A DNA stretch of 64,000 nt from contig WEDG01001037.1 of the NCBI GenBank assembly GCA_017591395.1, positions 26,405 to 90,404 of the forward strand. The letters run 5' to 3'. Below, one piece after another: positions 22,701 to 32,660 of this stretch. Under the pieces are notes generated by a model. That model worked only from the letters and a program-made list of their open reading frames with translations, was not told the origin of the DNA and did no database searches. The first letter of the stretch is position 1. Each line of letters starts with the position of its first letter. A program made the translations under genes and the position numbers. The stretch comes from Schistocephalus solidus. Taxonomy: Eukaryota > Platyhelminthes > Cestoda > Diphyllobothriidea > Diphyllobothriidae.

Positions 22701-25700
22701 ACCGTATCCCGATGCATGAGATGCGACTTTGAGAGTTAGCGCATTTCATCCTCACTGCTACCGCATGATCAGCCATCCTCTAGTGGAGTTGTCTTCCAGA
22801 TTTTCCGACGTGTTTGTTTTGTCCGCTACTGCACCAAATTCGATAAACAACCCAAGACGTTTTTCTAACGTGAAGGAAGGTATTTTGCCCTAGTTATTTG
22901 GTGTCTGATTGTTGCTTCTGGCCGGTGTGCACCTCAAAATCCGAATGTTGTGAGAAGGTGGCTAACAGCTTCCAAGAGCTTTTTCATGTATGGTTATGCT
23001 CGCCAAAATTTGAGGCTAGAGCGGTTGCGCATGCAACGATCGATGGTGTTTCAATTTGGCAGCCATTTCTTCGGATTCGCTGCAGTTAGTAGCAAAACGC
23101 CGATATAGTGCCCGTACGCAACTGCGTTGAGTGAGTGGGTAGTTGCTGTTACCGCTCAGTTTATAGCCTTCATGTATATTTCAGTTTTTAAGGCCATCAC
23201 AATCTTCGCAGCAGACGAGGACATCAAGGAAGGCTATCTGGTCCTTTTCTTTCTCGTCCACCGTAGATTAGATATCCCGGAAGACACCTTTGAGGTGTCC
23301 TTTGAATGTCATCATCTGATCCCGATCGATGAATATGAAAGTTTCATCCACATACCGAGCCTAGCATTTCGGTCTGAGGTGTCGAAGGCAATCGACTTTA
23401 ACTTTTGCTGGACGGTCTTAGCCATGATTTCCGAAATTGGTGAACCAAGTGGCGTGTTTTTCAATTGCGTGTAGACTCTTCATTTCAACCGGAGTATGTT
23501 TTGACGAAGAGCTTCAGGTTTTGAATGATTTGTGCGTTTCCAAGGCAATTGTCCTTTTTATCGTAATTCAATGGTCTGGACTGCCAGCTACTGAGAAGTA
23601 GAAGTGAAAAGCAAAATTAAACCAAAATATACCATGACGTTTCTGGGCCTGAAACTTGCCCATTTAATTATCACAAGGGTTTTGTTGTCGAACTGACTGC
23701 ATTGTTCTAATAAGCGGACAATAAATTTAGATGCCGAAACAACCACGTTGCCTGTAAGTTATATTAGACAATGTTCGAGTAATATCAGGGGCCGGAGATA
23801 AACTTTCTCTTTTTGCACCTTTGAATGGCCATAGACTTGAATCAAGACCAAGACTCTCGCCATATGCCGGTCAACCAGCGATATTACGCCTAAAGTTTCC
23901 AACCGAACTGCGTTGCATAGATTTGGCATGTCAGAAATTTTAATGGGTTGGTAACTCAGGAGATATAGAAATGATTGTCCTCCGGTAAACCTTTGACCTA
24001 ATGATTACTTTCTGAAACTTTCCTCTTTGATTCTGTTGGTAAAATAACTTTATTTGCCCATTGGTTTCTCCATTAGTAAAGTTAGCAAAATTGAATAATT
24101 AATTTGACACACTTTTGAAAAACTCGGCGGCCTCGGTGGGATTCGAACCCACGCCAGCAATGGGAAGGCTTTAGTACAGCCAACGCTCTAACCAACTGAG
24201 CAACGAGGCTGAACCGGGAGCAATGAGTTTAATCACGCTTGGGTGAAGTTACCGCTTAGCCCAATGCAACGTACGAAATCCACAAATTCTGATACAGTCA
24301 GCTGACTGCCCAAGGAGGATTTCCTAAGCAATCAATCTAAAATCCACCAGAGGACAACCGAGCACAGATATTTAGAAGGGGATTTTGGCAGATTTAAATA
24401 CTTCATTTGACTCACTTGTAAAAAACATGGTGGCCATGGTGAAATTCGTAGCCACGCCACGCACGGCTCCTTGTGGGTTCCTCGTAGCTCAGTTAACTAG
24501 AGCTTTAGTTGTACTTAAGCCTTCCCTTTGCTGGCTTGGGTTCGAATCCCACCGGGACCACCGAGCTTTTAACAAATGGGTCAAATAAATTATTTATGTT
24601 TGCCAAAAATCCTTCTTATAAAGAAATACCTGGGTAAAAAAATGTTTTATACCCAATAGAATCGAACAGGCAGGTTTCAGGAAGTAATCAAAAGACCAAA
24701 GCTTTACTGGATTGCCGCCAGTACTATGCTGTACATTTTAATGGGGATTTCGATGATGCCTTTACGTACCAGTGCTGTCTTTCCTTGTCTTAGCTAATGC
24801 TTTCTAGCTATGGATCGTGCTCTATCGAGCACAACAGATGTACCAGAACTACGGATGCATTTCGGCAGCGTGCATTGATAGTGATTAATTTATTTTTATA
24901 AACCAGTTCGTTTGCAAAGAAACTATCCCATTGCAGATGGAAACAACTGCCCAGTTCGCAGACGGCTCGTCGAGGAGCGGCAATGGTAAGTCTGGAGAAT
25001 GGACGTGTCCTTCTTCTGGGTGGTGATACAGGGGACACTATATTGACCCTGGTAGAATGTGCAACACTTCCCACCGATGACTGGAGAGCAAATACAGCCG
25101 GCACATATAACCCCTTCTGGCGTCGTCTCACGCCCATGCATGAGGCTCGCATGGCTGCAAGCGCTTGCGTTCTCAACGGCCGAATATTTGTTGCTGGTGG
25201 TGTCAGTCGACACAACGAAATCCTGCAGAGTGTGGAGTACTTTGTACCACCGAAAGACGAGAAAGCAATCGGTTTCTGGACAGTTGTGCAGTGGATGAAT
25301 CAAAAGCGAGACACCTTTACCCTGTTGGCACTCGAAAACCGACTGTATGCCTTTGGTAGGTAACCAGTACCTATTCAATATTTGCAGAATGCAAATCGAA
25401 AAACGGATATCTAAGCAAAATTAAATCACACCAAATTCACCTTGAAATAAATGCTCACCAAAAACATCTTACAACCTCTATCAAACCATTTAAACATTTA
25501 ACCTTCAAGGTTGTTTTGAAACACGATGTAGCAGTGGACAGCATCAAATAACGTCACGGTATGTCACGTGGTATTTGTTGCGAAATGTTTACGATCTCGG
25601 TGTGATATTTGTGATTCTATTGGTGACGTAGATGGTATTACCTTCAGTTTTTACATGGTAAATTGTAAAAAAAGCATATAAAACTTGCAAGTTGCATCAG

Positions 25701-26013
25701 GGCAACCTTTAAATCTGCAAACTTCTCGCCTCCTGTATGCTAACTTTAGGTGCTGATTCGTTTCCTGGAAATACAGTTGAATGCTTTGGAACTCCAGATG
25801 TTGAAGTAAGATATTATTTACTATCTCTATTTAAACCTTGTAATGTCCCTCATTAAATTTGACCACTTTTGTTTTATAAAAAAGGGTACTAACAACTTGC
25901 CTGCGACTGCTGCCTATGATGACTGGCAATGGAGTTCACCAACTGCAGTGGACTTTGCAGCAACTGTTTGCGCAGCTATGCTTATGCCCAAAAATTGTGC
26001 TTACACGTGTTAA
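19765..26013 (+). CDS. BTB-BACK-kelch (KLHL-type) protein, 9 exons
   Basis: KLHL proteins are typically substrate adaptors for Cullin-3 ubiquitin ligases: BTB binds Cul3 and the kelch propeller binds substrate. Predicted exons: 19765-19884, 19922-20052, 20090-20243, 20278-20630, 20668-20906, 20947-21166, 24937-25355, 25750-25805, 25885-26013. Total 1821 nt, frame kept at every junction, 606 aa, a typical family length. BTB occupies about residues 15-125 (FSDVEIE, HRVILAARIPALKDE, DYAYTG), BACK about 138-250 (VWDLARMGNL, EDQVVLAISQW), and kelch blades about 268-600. Blade glycine pairs: VVIIGGY, FIIVFGG, VLLLGGD, IFVAGGV. The outer blades lack the canonical pair. ATG 19765 has an in-frame TGA 9 nt upstream. 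Five introns are 34-40 bp; 20244-20277 has a GC donor. The 3770-bp sixth intron holds repeats. The exact orthologue is not assignable. Confidence 0.88.
21740..22085. repeat. dispersed repeat B, copy 2
   Basis: Co-linear with 8936-9275 over about 340 bp: GCGCCTCATAGAGAGCAA, TAAGCATTGGCGTTGAGTTC, AGGTCTCGTGCGAACGACAA and GGGTGATAAATTCAAAAAG. It lies in intron 6 of the kelch gene. Confidence 0.75.
22300..22510. repeat. dispersed repeat B, copy 3 (partial)
   Basis: Shares the middle blocks of copies 1 and 2 (TAGTTGGTGGAGCATAATG, a TGCCCGAAAC segment, GGGTCTTGCGCGAAGAGCAA). The ends are not alignable by eye. Confidence 0.6.
22610..23560 (-). pseudogene. Penelope-like element relic: RT plus GIY-YIG nuclease
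   Basis: Read on the - strand from about 23560 to 22610, this is the C-terminal half of a Penelope-like polyprotein. First comes the RT primer-grip side (LKLFVKTY), then TPLGSPIS (the conserved TPMGSPLS-like motif). Near 23345 is YVDETF, where the family catalytic signature is YVDD, so the second Asp is replaced by Glu. Then come a fingers/thumb part ending IAFLDVLVC and a long linker. Last is a GIY-YIG domain (VVYRIWC, then HVGKSGRQL where a YVGET-GR form is usual, then GYGHTLKFDEA). Several stops and frameshifts interrupt it, so it is non-functional. It lies antisense within intron 6 of the kelch gene. It belongs to a different Penelope lineage from the relic at 5.7-6.2 kb, judged by the cysteine spacing of the nuclease. 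Confidence 0.78.
24130..24209 (-). repeat. tRNA-like element (tRNA-derived SINE head), minus copy
   Basis: The reverse complement folds roughly as a type II tRNA. Acceptor stem GCCTCG pairs with CGAGGC. The D-arm is CTC-AGTTGGTTA-GAG, and the anticodon arm GGCT-AGCC encloses a 7-nt loop containing ACT. A 13-nt variable region follows, then a perfect T-arm GTGGG-TTCGAAT-CCCAC. A mismatch at the seventh acceptor pair, and a second decayed copy 270 bp away with the same downstream tail (TCAAATTAATTATT), argue for a SINE or tRNA pseudogene rather than a working tRNA-Ser. Anticodon identity is uncertain. Confidence 0.6.
24476..24559 (+). repeat. tRNA-like element, plus copy
   Basis: Same family as 24130-24209, in the opposite orientation. 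Acceptor GGTTCC pairs with GGGACC through one wobble, the D-arm (TAGCTCAGTTAACTAGAGC) and T-arm (TGGGTTCGAATCCCAC) are recognisable, but the anticodon stem no longer pairs well. The 3' tail TCAAATAAATTATT matches the other copy. A decayed SINE head is the most likely identity. Confidence 0.55.
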
Positions 26014-27905
26014 ATGAAATAGCCCATATATTCTTTGTGTTTTTGCTTCTTTTTGGTTTGTCCCCATATTTGGAAAGAATTCTCAACAAATCCGTAAATC
26101 TTTAATTTGTCACTGAAAAATGTCTATTTTTAAGGTCATATAGGTCATCGCGTGATTTAAACGTCAATATTTCAACGTAGAATTTAAGGTTAGTATATGC
26201 TATATGATTACGACGTGCCAATTTTTTCAAAGCAAATAAATCTTAATAAAGCCTCGGAAATGATTAGACATTCCTCAATTCCATAATATATAACTACTAT
26301 AATTGACATTAATGATGATTTGTAGCAATATTAGTGATTTTCAGAATCGATAATATTTTGCATTTATATCGTCTGGTTAAGTGAATGAGAATTACGTTGA
26401 TATTGGTTTTCATAAAATACAAGCAATCATCCTTCCCTTCTAGGCTGTTCTGAAAAAGTATTTCCAGTGCTGGCTTCTAAGTCCTGGCAGCAAGTCCTTT
26501 TAAAGACCACGAGCGTGTATGCGTCTCATATAGGGTGATCTAGGAGTTTTGACTTGGTAAATAAGGGTCATTTTTGTTGCCACAATGGTCAAATTGAAGC
26601 ACATGATACGAACGCGTCTTTCCCGAACCAACTTCTTTCTACCAGATAGATTGAAGACACTGCCTACAGATCATCCCATATTCAACCAAGGTAATGTGTG
26701 CACATTTTATGCAGTTGAGGGATTACTTTGGGGAGGGTTGTCTAGGTGACAGAAAATGAGCTATTCTGAATTTGATTGGTGTGGCAATCAATCTTACCGG
26801 AGTCACGGCAATTTAAGCAAACAATCAATTGGGCCCTCCTTCATGAGAAAATTTTTTCGAAGGCATTGAGACATGCCTACTGCGTGTATCAGGCATAATG
26901 GCGTTGGAAACTTTAACTATGTGCATTTTTGATAGGGTTCGCGAGAATGGATCATGGTCCATACGCATAAAGTTCACATAATTGACCTGGGGCGTGGGAG
27001 AGTAATGTGCAAAAACTAACCCACAGCTCGTTTCTGCAGATCGATTGGCGGCACACTTGTGGCAAAATATTTACTTCTGGGTCGCACATGCAGGCTTACT
27101 TGGTACATAGTGGAGCTACTTACCGTTGTTATATCTCTGACGCACGCATTTAGGGCCTCCAGATTCCCAGGCGACCAATCTGACCTTCAAACTGCGAGAT
27201 GCTGCGGTCCTCTGTCAAGAGGGATAATCTCTCCTCATCTGCTCGAGGAAGCCTGTGCGCATAGTCCTGGTGTGCGTTAAGGCATACCAAAGAGTGTTTT
27301 GAGCAAGGAGGTTGAATCCGAGATGGTGCCTTCCCTGCCATATATGGAAATAAAGAACCAATTTGTAAGTTCTCTTCCACTACGAGATGGAAACAGCAAG
27401 TCCAGCTCAGTGCAAGATAAGCAGGCGTTTTTTTTGAAAGAGAATACATCTGAGGAATTATGCGGGTTGAGCAGACTGCCAGCAGAGAGCCAGATGCGAG
27501 ACACCAGATATGGCTGCCTTGATGAAAAGGAGTGTTCCAAGAAATAATGGAATTAATATGAAAATGATGGTAAAATACACGTCAGATTCACAAAAATGAG
27601 AATTTTCGGAGGAAAATTGCAGAAATTTAAGTTGCTTATCAATGATTAACTTAAAGTTCTCTAAAACATGTCAATCCAACTTTTACCTAACATGGAACTT
27701 ATGAATAGACAACGGTTTGAGGAAGGACACTCGCCAGACTATCAGTAAGTTCATGAAAAAGTGATTGAAATTCTGAAGTATGCCTTGGTTCAAAAGAATA
27801 ACGAAGGGCAGTTGTAAGGCTGTTTGGAATGCGGCACAATCCAAAGATGGCTGATTTTTGGTTAGTAACCTTGTAAAAACTAATGCGTATCACAAAAACG
27901 TCCAC
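26014..27905. other. downstream of the kelch gene; repeat B copy 4
   Basis: 26455-26550 is a fourth, partial copy of repeat B (CTGGCAGCAAGTCCTTTTAA, AAGACCACGAGCGTG, GCGTCTCATATAGGG). 27010-27540 is less AT-rich and has overlapping open frames on both strands of 80-100 codons. I recognise no family in any of them, so no gene is called. Confidence 0.45.
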
Positions 27906-28499
27906 ATATGATATGATATCAGTATCAGTATCAGTATATTTGAGGGAGATGTAGGTGAGTCACCTTTGAATTCCCTATTTGTACATACGAGTTGTGGTAT
28001 CAAAAAATAGTATCTCGATATGTTGGCGAGGCCAACATAGTGGAACAAAGTTGAAAAAGAGCAGACAGTGAAAAAAAACTCCCGGTGATATTTAGGAGAA
28101 AAAAACTGTCGCCCTTGGGAGGGGGGTCCAACGGGGGCATTTCGGAGGTCACATGATGCTCCATTGCTGATTGCAGCGTCCGTTGAGGGATTTCAAAGGT
28201 TGAAATAGATGTCCAGATCATCCTCGGTCCATTGCGGTTCGAACCAGGGGATAACGTTCATACACCTCATGGACGACGGACGCCAGGTCCAGCTGATGCG
28301 AATACTCACGGTGTCACCAAGGTGTGTAAATAAGTTAAGCATCGAGACCTCGAGGACCCCAGCATGGGAGTAATGGGAGAATGCAAGCCCTCGAACGAAA
28401 ATAACAAACAAGGAAATGTTACTCAAATATAACTAGTAGTATCATTAATGCCTTACTTTATGACGTCACACTTGCAGCTTTCAGTTAGTGTTGTAGCTC

Positions 28500-29964
28500 G
28501 CACCATTATATCGATCTAACTTTCGCTTAAAAACCTCCAGGGAGTCCGACATTACAACATCCAGAGGAAGACTATTCCAAGCTTCTACTACTCTTTTTGG
28601 AGAAGAAGTACTTCCGAGTGTCTAGCCTTGCTCCAGTCACACGTAATTTGAGAGGATGACCTCTCAAGTTCGTTGTTTTGCTAACTCGAAGAAATCCCCT
28701 GGCACCAGACAACAGTCCTGGATACGTAGTATGCGGAATGTTAGTATCAGGTCACCCCGAAGCTGTCTATAGTGCAAGGGAAAGAGATTGAGACTCGACA
28801 GCCGTGTTTCATAAGGCAGTGAGCCATGTCCAAGGACAAGTTTGGTTGCTCGCCTTTGGACCTTTTCGAGGATGTTGATGTCCTTCGCCGCCCAGGGTCT
28901 CCAAGCTTGGATAGCGGACTCCAGCTGTGGCCGCACGAATGTTCCGAAGACTTTAGCGAAGCAGTCGGTAGTGAAGGCTGCAAAAGCTCGTTTAACGAGG
29001 TACAGAATCGACATGGCTGACTTCGCTACCTTTGCGCAATGTAGGGAGGGTTTAAGCGAAGGCGTGATCCAGACTCAAGGTCCTTTTGGACATCCACTTC
29101 TTCAATGGAATGCCATTCAGACTGTAAATCGTACGGTTCGAAGGATTACTTTTCCCGACTCGTATGATGTTGCACTTGCTCTCATTAAACGGCAAGAGCC
29201 AGTCATTTGACCATTTCTGGAGTCGATTTAAGTTTGCCTGCAAGTTCTCTTCATCAGCCGCAGTTTGAATGACGCGCCAAAGTTTGAGATCATCGGCAAA
29301 CATGGCAATATCGCAGTCCAGTTCGTTGGCACAATCGTTGATGTAGACAATGAACAGTATAGGGCCGAGAACAGAGCCTTGGGGAACACCACTCTCGACC
29401 TCAACTTTAGTCGACTGTTTGTCGCTGATATGCACAGTTTGTGAGCGGCCAGTTAAGAAGTTTTCATTCCATGTCAGAAGTCTACCTCTTACGCCTATGC
29501 GGTTGAGTTTATAAAGAAGGCGGTGGTGCGGCACGCTATCAAAAGCCTTTTTGAAGTCTATATAGACTGCGTGCACCGTATTACCACTATCGACCGCTTC
29601 AGTCCAACGTTCTAAACAGTAGAGCAAATTTGTGACGCAGTAGACATAGCTCGGTAAAACGGACAGTCTCGACTATTGTATCCACTTCGAAGCCATCGGT
29701 AGGGTGATCGTATCTCGTTTCCTTTGTGAAAACCGACTGGAAAAATTCCGAAAGATGATTTGCCTTCGCACCGTCTTCAGTGAGGTCTATGCCCTCGGCG
29801 GTCCTCAGCAGGGGTATTGGATCCTTGTTCCGTGTATTCTGTCTGAGGTAACCGTAAAACAGTTTCGGGTTCACGGTGGCCCGGTTCAGCAGGTCCACTT
29901 CGAAAGCCTGTCTTGTTCTAAAAATAAGGCCCTTGACCCGATTTCTCTGCATTTTTATACGCAT
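28500..29964 (-). pseudogene. reverse transcriptase of the retrotransposon, internally deleted
   Basis: The 5' fragment (29964 to about 29640) is the pre-RT linker (FYGYLRQNTRNKDPIP, LSEFFQSVFT). At about 29640 it jumps from ETVRFTE directly to the VTNLLYCLERW segment. The intervening region that normally carries the first RT motifs, roughly 70 residues, is missing. The palm follows: DFKKAFDSVPH, GVPQGSVLGPILF and the catalytic MFADDLKLW (intact FADD). One missing G near 29075 shifts the frame before a Lys-Pro-Ser thumb region. 29014-28664 gives the C-terminal domain (KVQRRATKLV, YETRLSSLNLFPL). A further shift near 28610 precedes the end (EAWNSLPLDVV). It is non-functional because of the deletion, although the catalytic aspartates remain. 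Confidence 0.85.
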
Positions 29965-30021
29965 TTAGAGATGTAGGAGTTCCGTCCGTAAGCGATTTTT
30001 TTCCACAATCTCCGCTTTTTG

Positions 30022-30930
30022 TTAACTTCGAATTTTTAAGGCCTGCGAAAGCCATCGCGGTCTGTTCGTTAACCTTTTTCTCAAAATTGGACAGTGTTTT
30101 TCCATGAGCCTGTGCAGTATGTCCCGGAACGTTTCCCAGTCCTCGGTTACGTTTCCAAAGAATAAAGGTTCCCACTGGGTGCGCATGAGTTCGGCCCTCA
30201 TTCCACCGAAGTCGCCTTGCCATATATTCCTTCTGATTGTTGTGGGTCTTGCTGGTATAGAAAATAGTGAGTACTCCCATCGCATTACCACGTGGTCACT
30301 TTTGCCTAGCGGCGGTAGACACGACACTTCGTCGATGCTGTCGTGCGACTTCGTGAGAACTAGGTCCAGGCAATTGGCCTGTTGTCCTTCGCACACCCTG
30401 GTTGGAAAAGTGACGTGCTGTGTCCGACGTAGCTTTAGTGTCGTGCTCAGAAAACAACCGTCGAAGGCTAGATCAGAACTATGTGCACAGGTCGAGCTCC
30501 AGTCGATGTGAGGCGCATTGAAGTCACCCATGATCAGGATATCCAACCGTGTGGCAATTTTTTCAAGTTCCTCTAGCAGGTAAGCATCAGCTACGGGGTC
30601 TCTTCTCGGTGGGCGGTAGACTGTCAGGACATCTAGACTTGATGTACCTGGCACTTTTACGGATAGCCATATCGCCTCGGAAGTAGGCGCGAGTTTATAA
30701 GTTTTGTCTAAAACTGTAATTTCGCTTTTCACGTATGTGAGTACGCCACCTCCTTTACGCTCTTTCCTGTCATTTCTAAAAAGTTGGTAGCCAGCCATAT
30801 TTACCTCTCGGTCGTCCACGTGTTGGGACAACCAAGTTTCTGTTACGGAAATTATATCTGGAGATAGATCGCAGATATGAATCTTAAGCTCGTCGAGCTT
30901 CGATAATATACTCTGTGCATTAGTGTACAT
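30022..30930 (-). pseudogene. APE-type endonuclease domain of the retrotransposon
   Basis: The 302-codon frame holds an essentially complete endonuclease. Motifs in order: YTNAQSILSKLDEL (N-terminal Asn), SVTETWL (catalytic Glu), GGGVLTYV, LTVYRPP, MGDFNAPHIDW (catalytic Asp/Asn) and a C-terminal SDHVVM (catalytic Asp/His). It would nick chromosomal DNA to prime reverse transcription. The frame is lost after RPRWLSQALK and continues into the RT linker in a different frame near 30040. The nuclease part is the best preserved portion of the element. Confidence 0.85.
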
Positions 30931-31029
30931 GCATGTTAGTTTTCGGTTTGCTCGGAAAGTGCTAACAGTCGGGCGCGAACCCCTGTTTACTGGGCCAACT
31001 GCGTGGTAATCCGGAACGGGCCTCTCCAG

Positions 31030-32082
31030 GGGAGAATAATGGACGATGGATCACTTGGTTGTTGTAAATAACCAAGTTTGTTTCCCCTCGCTGAGCCGCC
31101 GTCTTAGTTCGATGACAAGTTGATGGCGTTTGTTCCGCTCTGCAGGTGAGAAGTCCTGTTGAAAAAAATTCCAGGGTTTGAGTTTTGTAACTTAAAGCGC
31201 CTTGACAGAATGTGACTGGCGTCCTGGCTACTGGTCAAGATAACTTTTAGAGGCCTAGGACGTGTTGATTCGGATTGGCTTTCGGGCCGTTTTCCAAGGC
31301 GGAAGGCTTTTTCCAGTTCAATCGACGTATTTGGTTCCAGCATATTGTTCAGAAGTTCACGAAAGTGGTTCATGTCTTCAGAATATCGGTCTACTGGAGT
31401 CGCAGCTGTTGATTCAGGTAGTCCCTGTATTATGAAGCTTTTTTTCTGTCCGTGGCATTTTTTGTAACTACGACGCTGTCTTCCTCTATCTGGTGGGAAG
31501 GTTTCACGTTGCGAACTGGTGATGATGGAGGGATGCTGATTGGCTATGCGTTGGCTTTGATCCGGTTTTTTTCGATTCGGCGAATTCCACGGGTTCGACG
31601 ATTTTTGAATCGCAGGTGGTATTTTTGGTTGGGGAATCGGTTCTACTGCTTGTGCTTGGTGTGAGAATCTCAGTACTTCCTGTGGAGGACAAGGCAATGG
31701 TCAAAGCTTCGTGTTCGAGCTGTTTTGAGGAATCTTTCGAAGTCGGTTGTCCATTGGCTTTTTTTCCTTCTTGGTGTCAGTTTTGCGGTTTTGGACGGCT
31801 TTTTTTGTTTTAGGCGGACTATTTTTGTCCTGCGCCGTTGGTACTTGCTGTTCAGTAGCCGAAGCAGCTTTCAAAGTTGTTGTTGGGATACCCTTTGATC
31901 GGGTATCGATGGTTTTGCTTCTGGTAAGTCGTTCAGTGGACTCCTGAGTGGCATCTACTGCTTTAGAGGTGCCTTTTAGCGCAGATTTAATTTGTCTTAT
32001 CTCATCCTCGAGCTGGTTTAGCTTCATGGACAGTTTATGACAGCCTCCACAAATGGCAGTGTTGTCAATAGCATGCATATTA
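31030..32082 (-). pseudogene. retrotransposon ORF1 (coiled-coil plus RRM-like), frameshifted
   Basis: The likely start is the ATG at 32082, opening with a CGGCHKL cysteine/histidine motif followed by a heptad-like MKLNQLEDEIRQIKSAL coiled coil and a Lys/Ser/Thr-rich linker. Near 31700 the frame shifts. The second part (31697-31104) has KSFIIQGLPES and an RRM-like fold region through RPLKVILTSS, typical of RNA-binding ORF1 proteins. A poly-T-associated shift near 31160 moves the C-terminus (ERNKRHQLVIELRRRL) into another frame, ending near 31060. ORF1 proteins coat the element RNA. This one is broken twice. An open frame also extends upstream to 32261 across an antisense tRNA-like sequence, which I regard as fortuitous. 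Confidence 0.72.
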
Positions 32083-32099
32083 ATTTGAGAGAGCGCTCG

Positions 32100-32181
32100 C
32101 CGCCGTGATGAGGTGGTCGAGTGGTTAGCGAGCGTCGCCATCGCGTTGGTGGTCGCGGGTTCAATTCCGGCTTGCGGCATG
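32100..32181 (+). repeat. tRNA-like sequence at the 5' side of the retrotransposon
   Basis: GGTGGTCGAGTGGTTAGCG (32113-32131) is an A-box-like D-arm and GCGGGTTCAATTCCGGC a B-box/T-arm. The outer GCCGC (near 32100) can pair with GCGGC near 32175. The spacing in the D-arm is too long for a working tRNA. It is a tRNA-Ser/Leu-like pseudogene or SINE head on the strand opposite the retrotransposon. Confidence 0.5.
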
Positions 32182-32443
32182 ACTTTTTGAATTTTTGTGT
32201 GGTGACTAAAGAAGTAACGAGTGGCTAGGTGTAGGTTTACACTATCAGCGCTTTTACACAAACAGTATATAAATTATCTATACCGCCTTTTTGCAAATTA
32301 ATGAAATCCCCCGAACGTTCTTAACTACTTCTGCTAGTGGAAGTTGTTAAAAGTATTTGTTATAACGAGTTACTCGATATAAATTGCAAAATCAATTAGA
32401 CAGAATATGGATAATGAACGACTCAGCCTGTTTTGTAGATACT

Positions 32444-32660
32444 CCTCAGAAAGCCTGACGAGCAGTTAGAGCCTGGATTGGACTGGTAGGTTGTGAAGGC
32501 CAAGCCAAAATTTCCGGCAGGTGGCTCTATTTGGAGAACTGTCCTAGTCGAACAAAAGTCCTCAGAAACCCTGGAGAGAGAATGGATTGGACTGGTGGGT
32601 TATGTAGGCCAAGATTTCCGACAGTGCTCGATTTGGAGAACTCTCCTAGTCAAACTGTGA
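32444..32660. repeat. 116-bp tandem duplication
   Basis: Units start at 32444 and 32560 (CCTCAGAAA), with shared blocks GGATTGGACTGGT, GGTT(G/A)TG(A/T)AGGCCAAG and TTTGGAGAACT-TCCTAGTC. There are two copies only. No coding content was recognised. Confidence 0.8.

Larger units (their letters stand above)
21167..24936 (+). other. intron 6 of the kelch gene (repeat-filled)
   Basis: The donor is GTGAGT at 21167 and the acceptor is CCATTGCAG at 24936. The join restores Glu-Trp of a kelch blade, which supports it. Inside are two repeat-B copies, a Penelope-like relic on the opposite strand and an inverted pair of tRNA-like elements. A 77-codon frame at 21388-21618 is not supported as coding. Confidence 0.8.
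27907..32215 (-). mobile_element. non-LTR retrotransposon (CR1/L2-like), damaged near-full-length copy
   Basis: Order on the - strand: ORF1 (about 32082 to 31030), APE-type endonuclease (30930-30022), reverse transcriptase (29964 to about 28500), 3' UTR (about 28500-27950) and a short (ACTGAT)n-like tail at 27907-27945. The domain order, the ORF1 with coiled-coil and RRM-like parts, and the microsatellite-like 3' end fit the CR1/L2/Jockey assemblage. The clade is inferred from motif style only. At least six lesions break the reading frames, including an internal deletion in the RT, so it cannot transpose by itself. A 5'-truncated relative lies at 37413-37928. Confidence 0.85.

Noticed and set aside
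23127..23474. 115-codon + strand protein
   Set aside because: It is the antisense shadow of the Penelope-like reverse transcriptase read on the - strand.
24130..24209. Functional tRNA-Ser gene
   Set aside because: There is a mismatch in the acceptor stem, an uncertain anticodon loop, and a decayed sister copy with the same non-tRNA tail. A SINE head is likelier.
30104..30511. 135-codon + strand frame
   Set aside because: It is a shadow of the retrotransposon endonuclease on the opposite strand.
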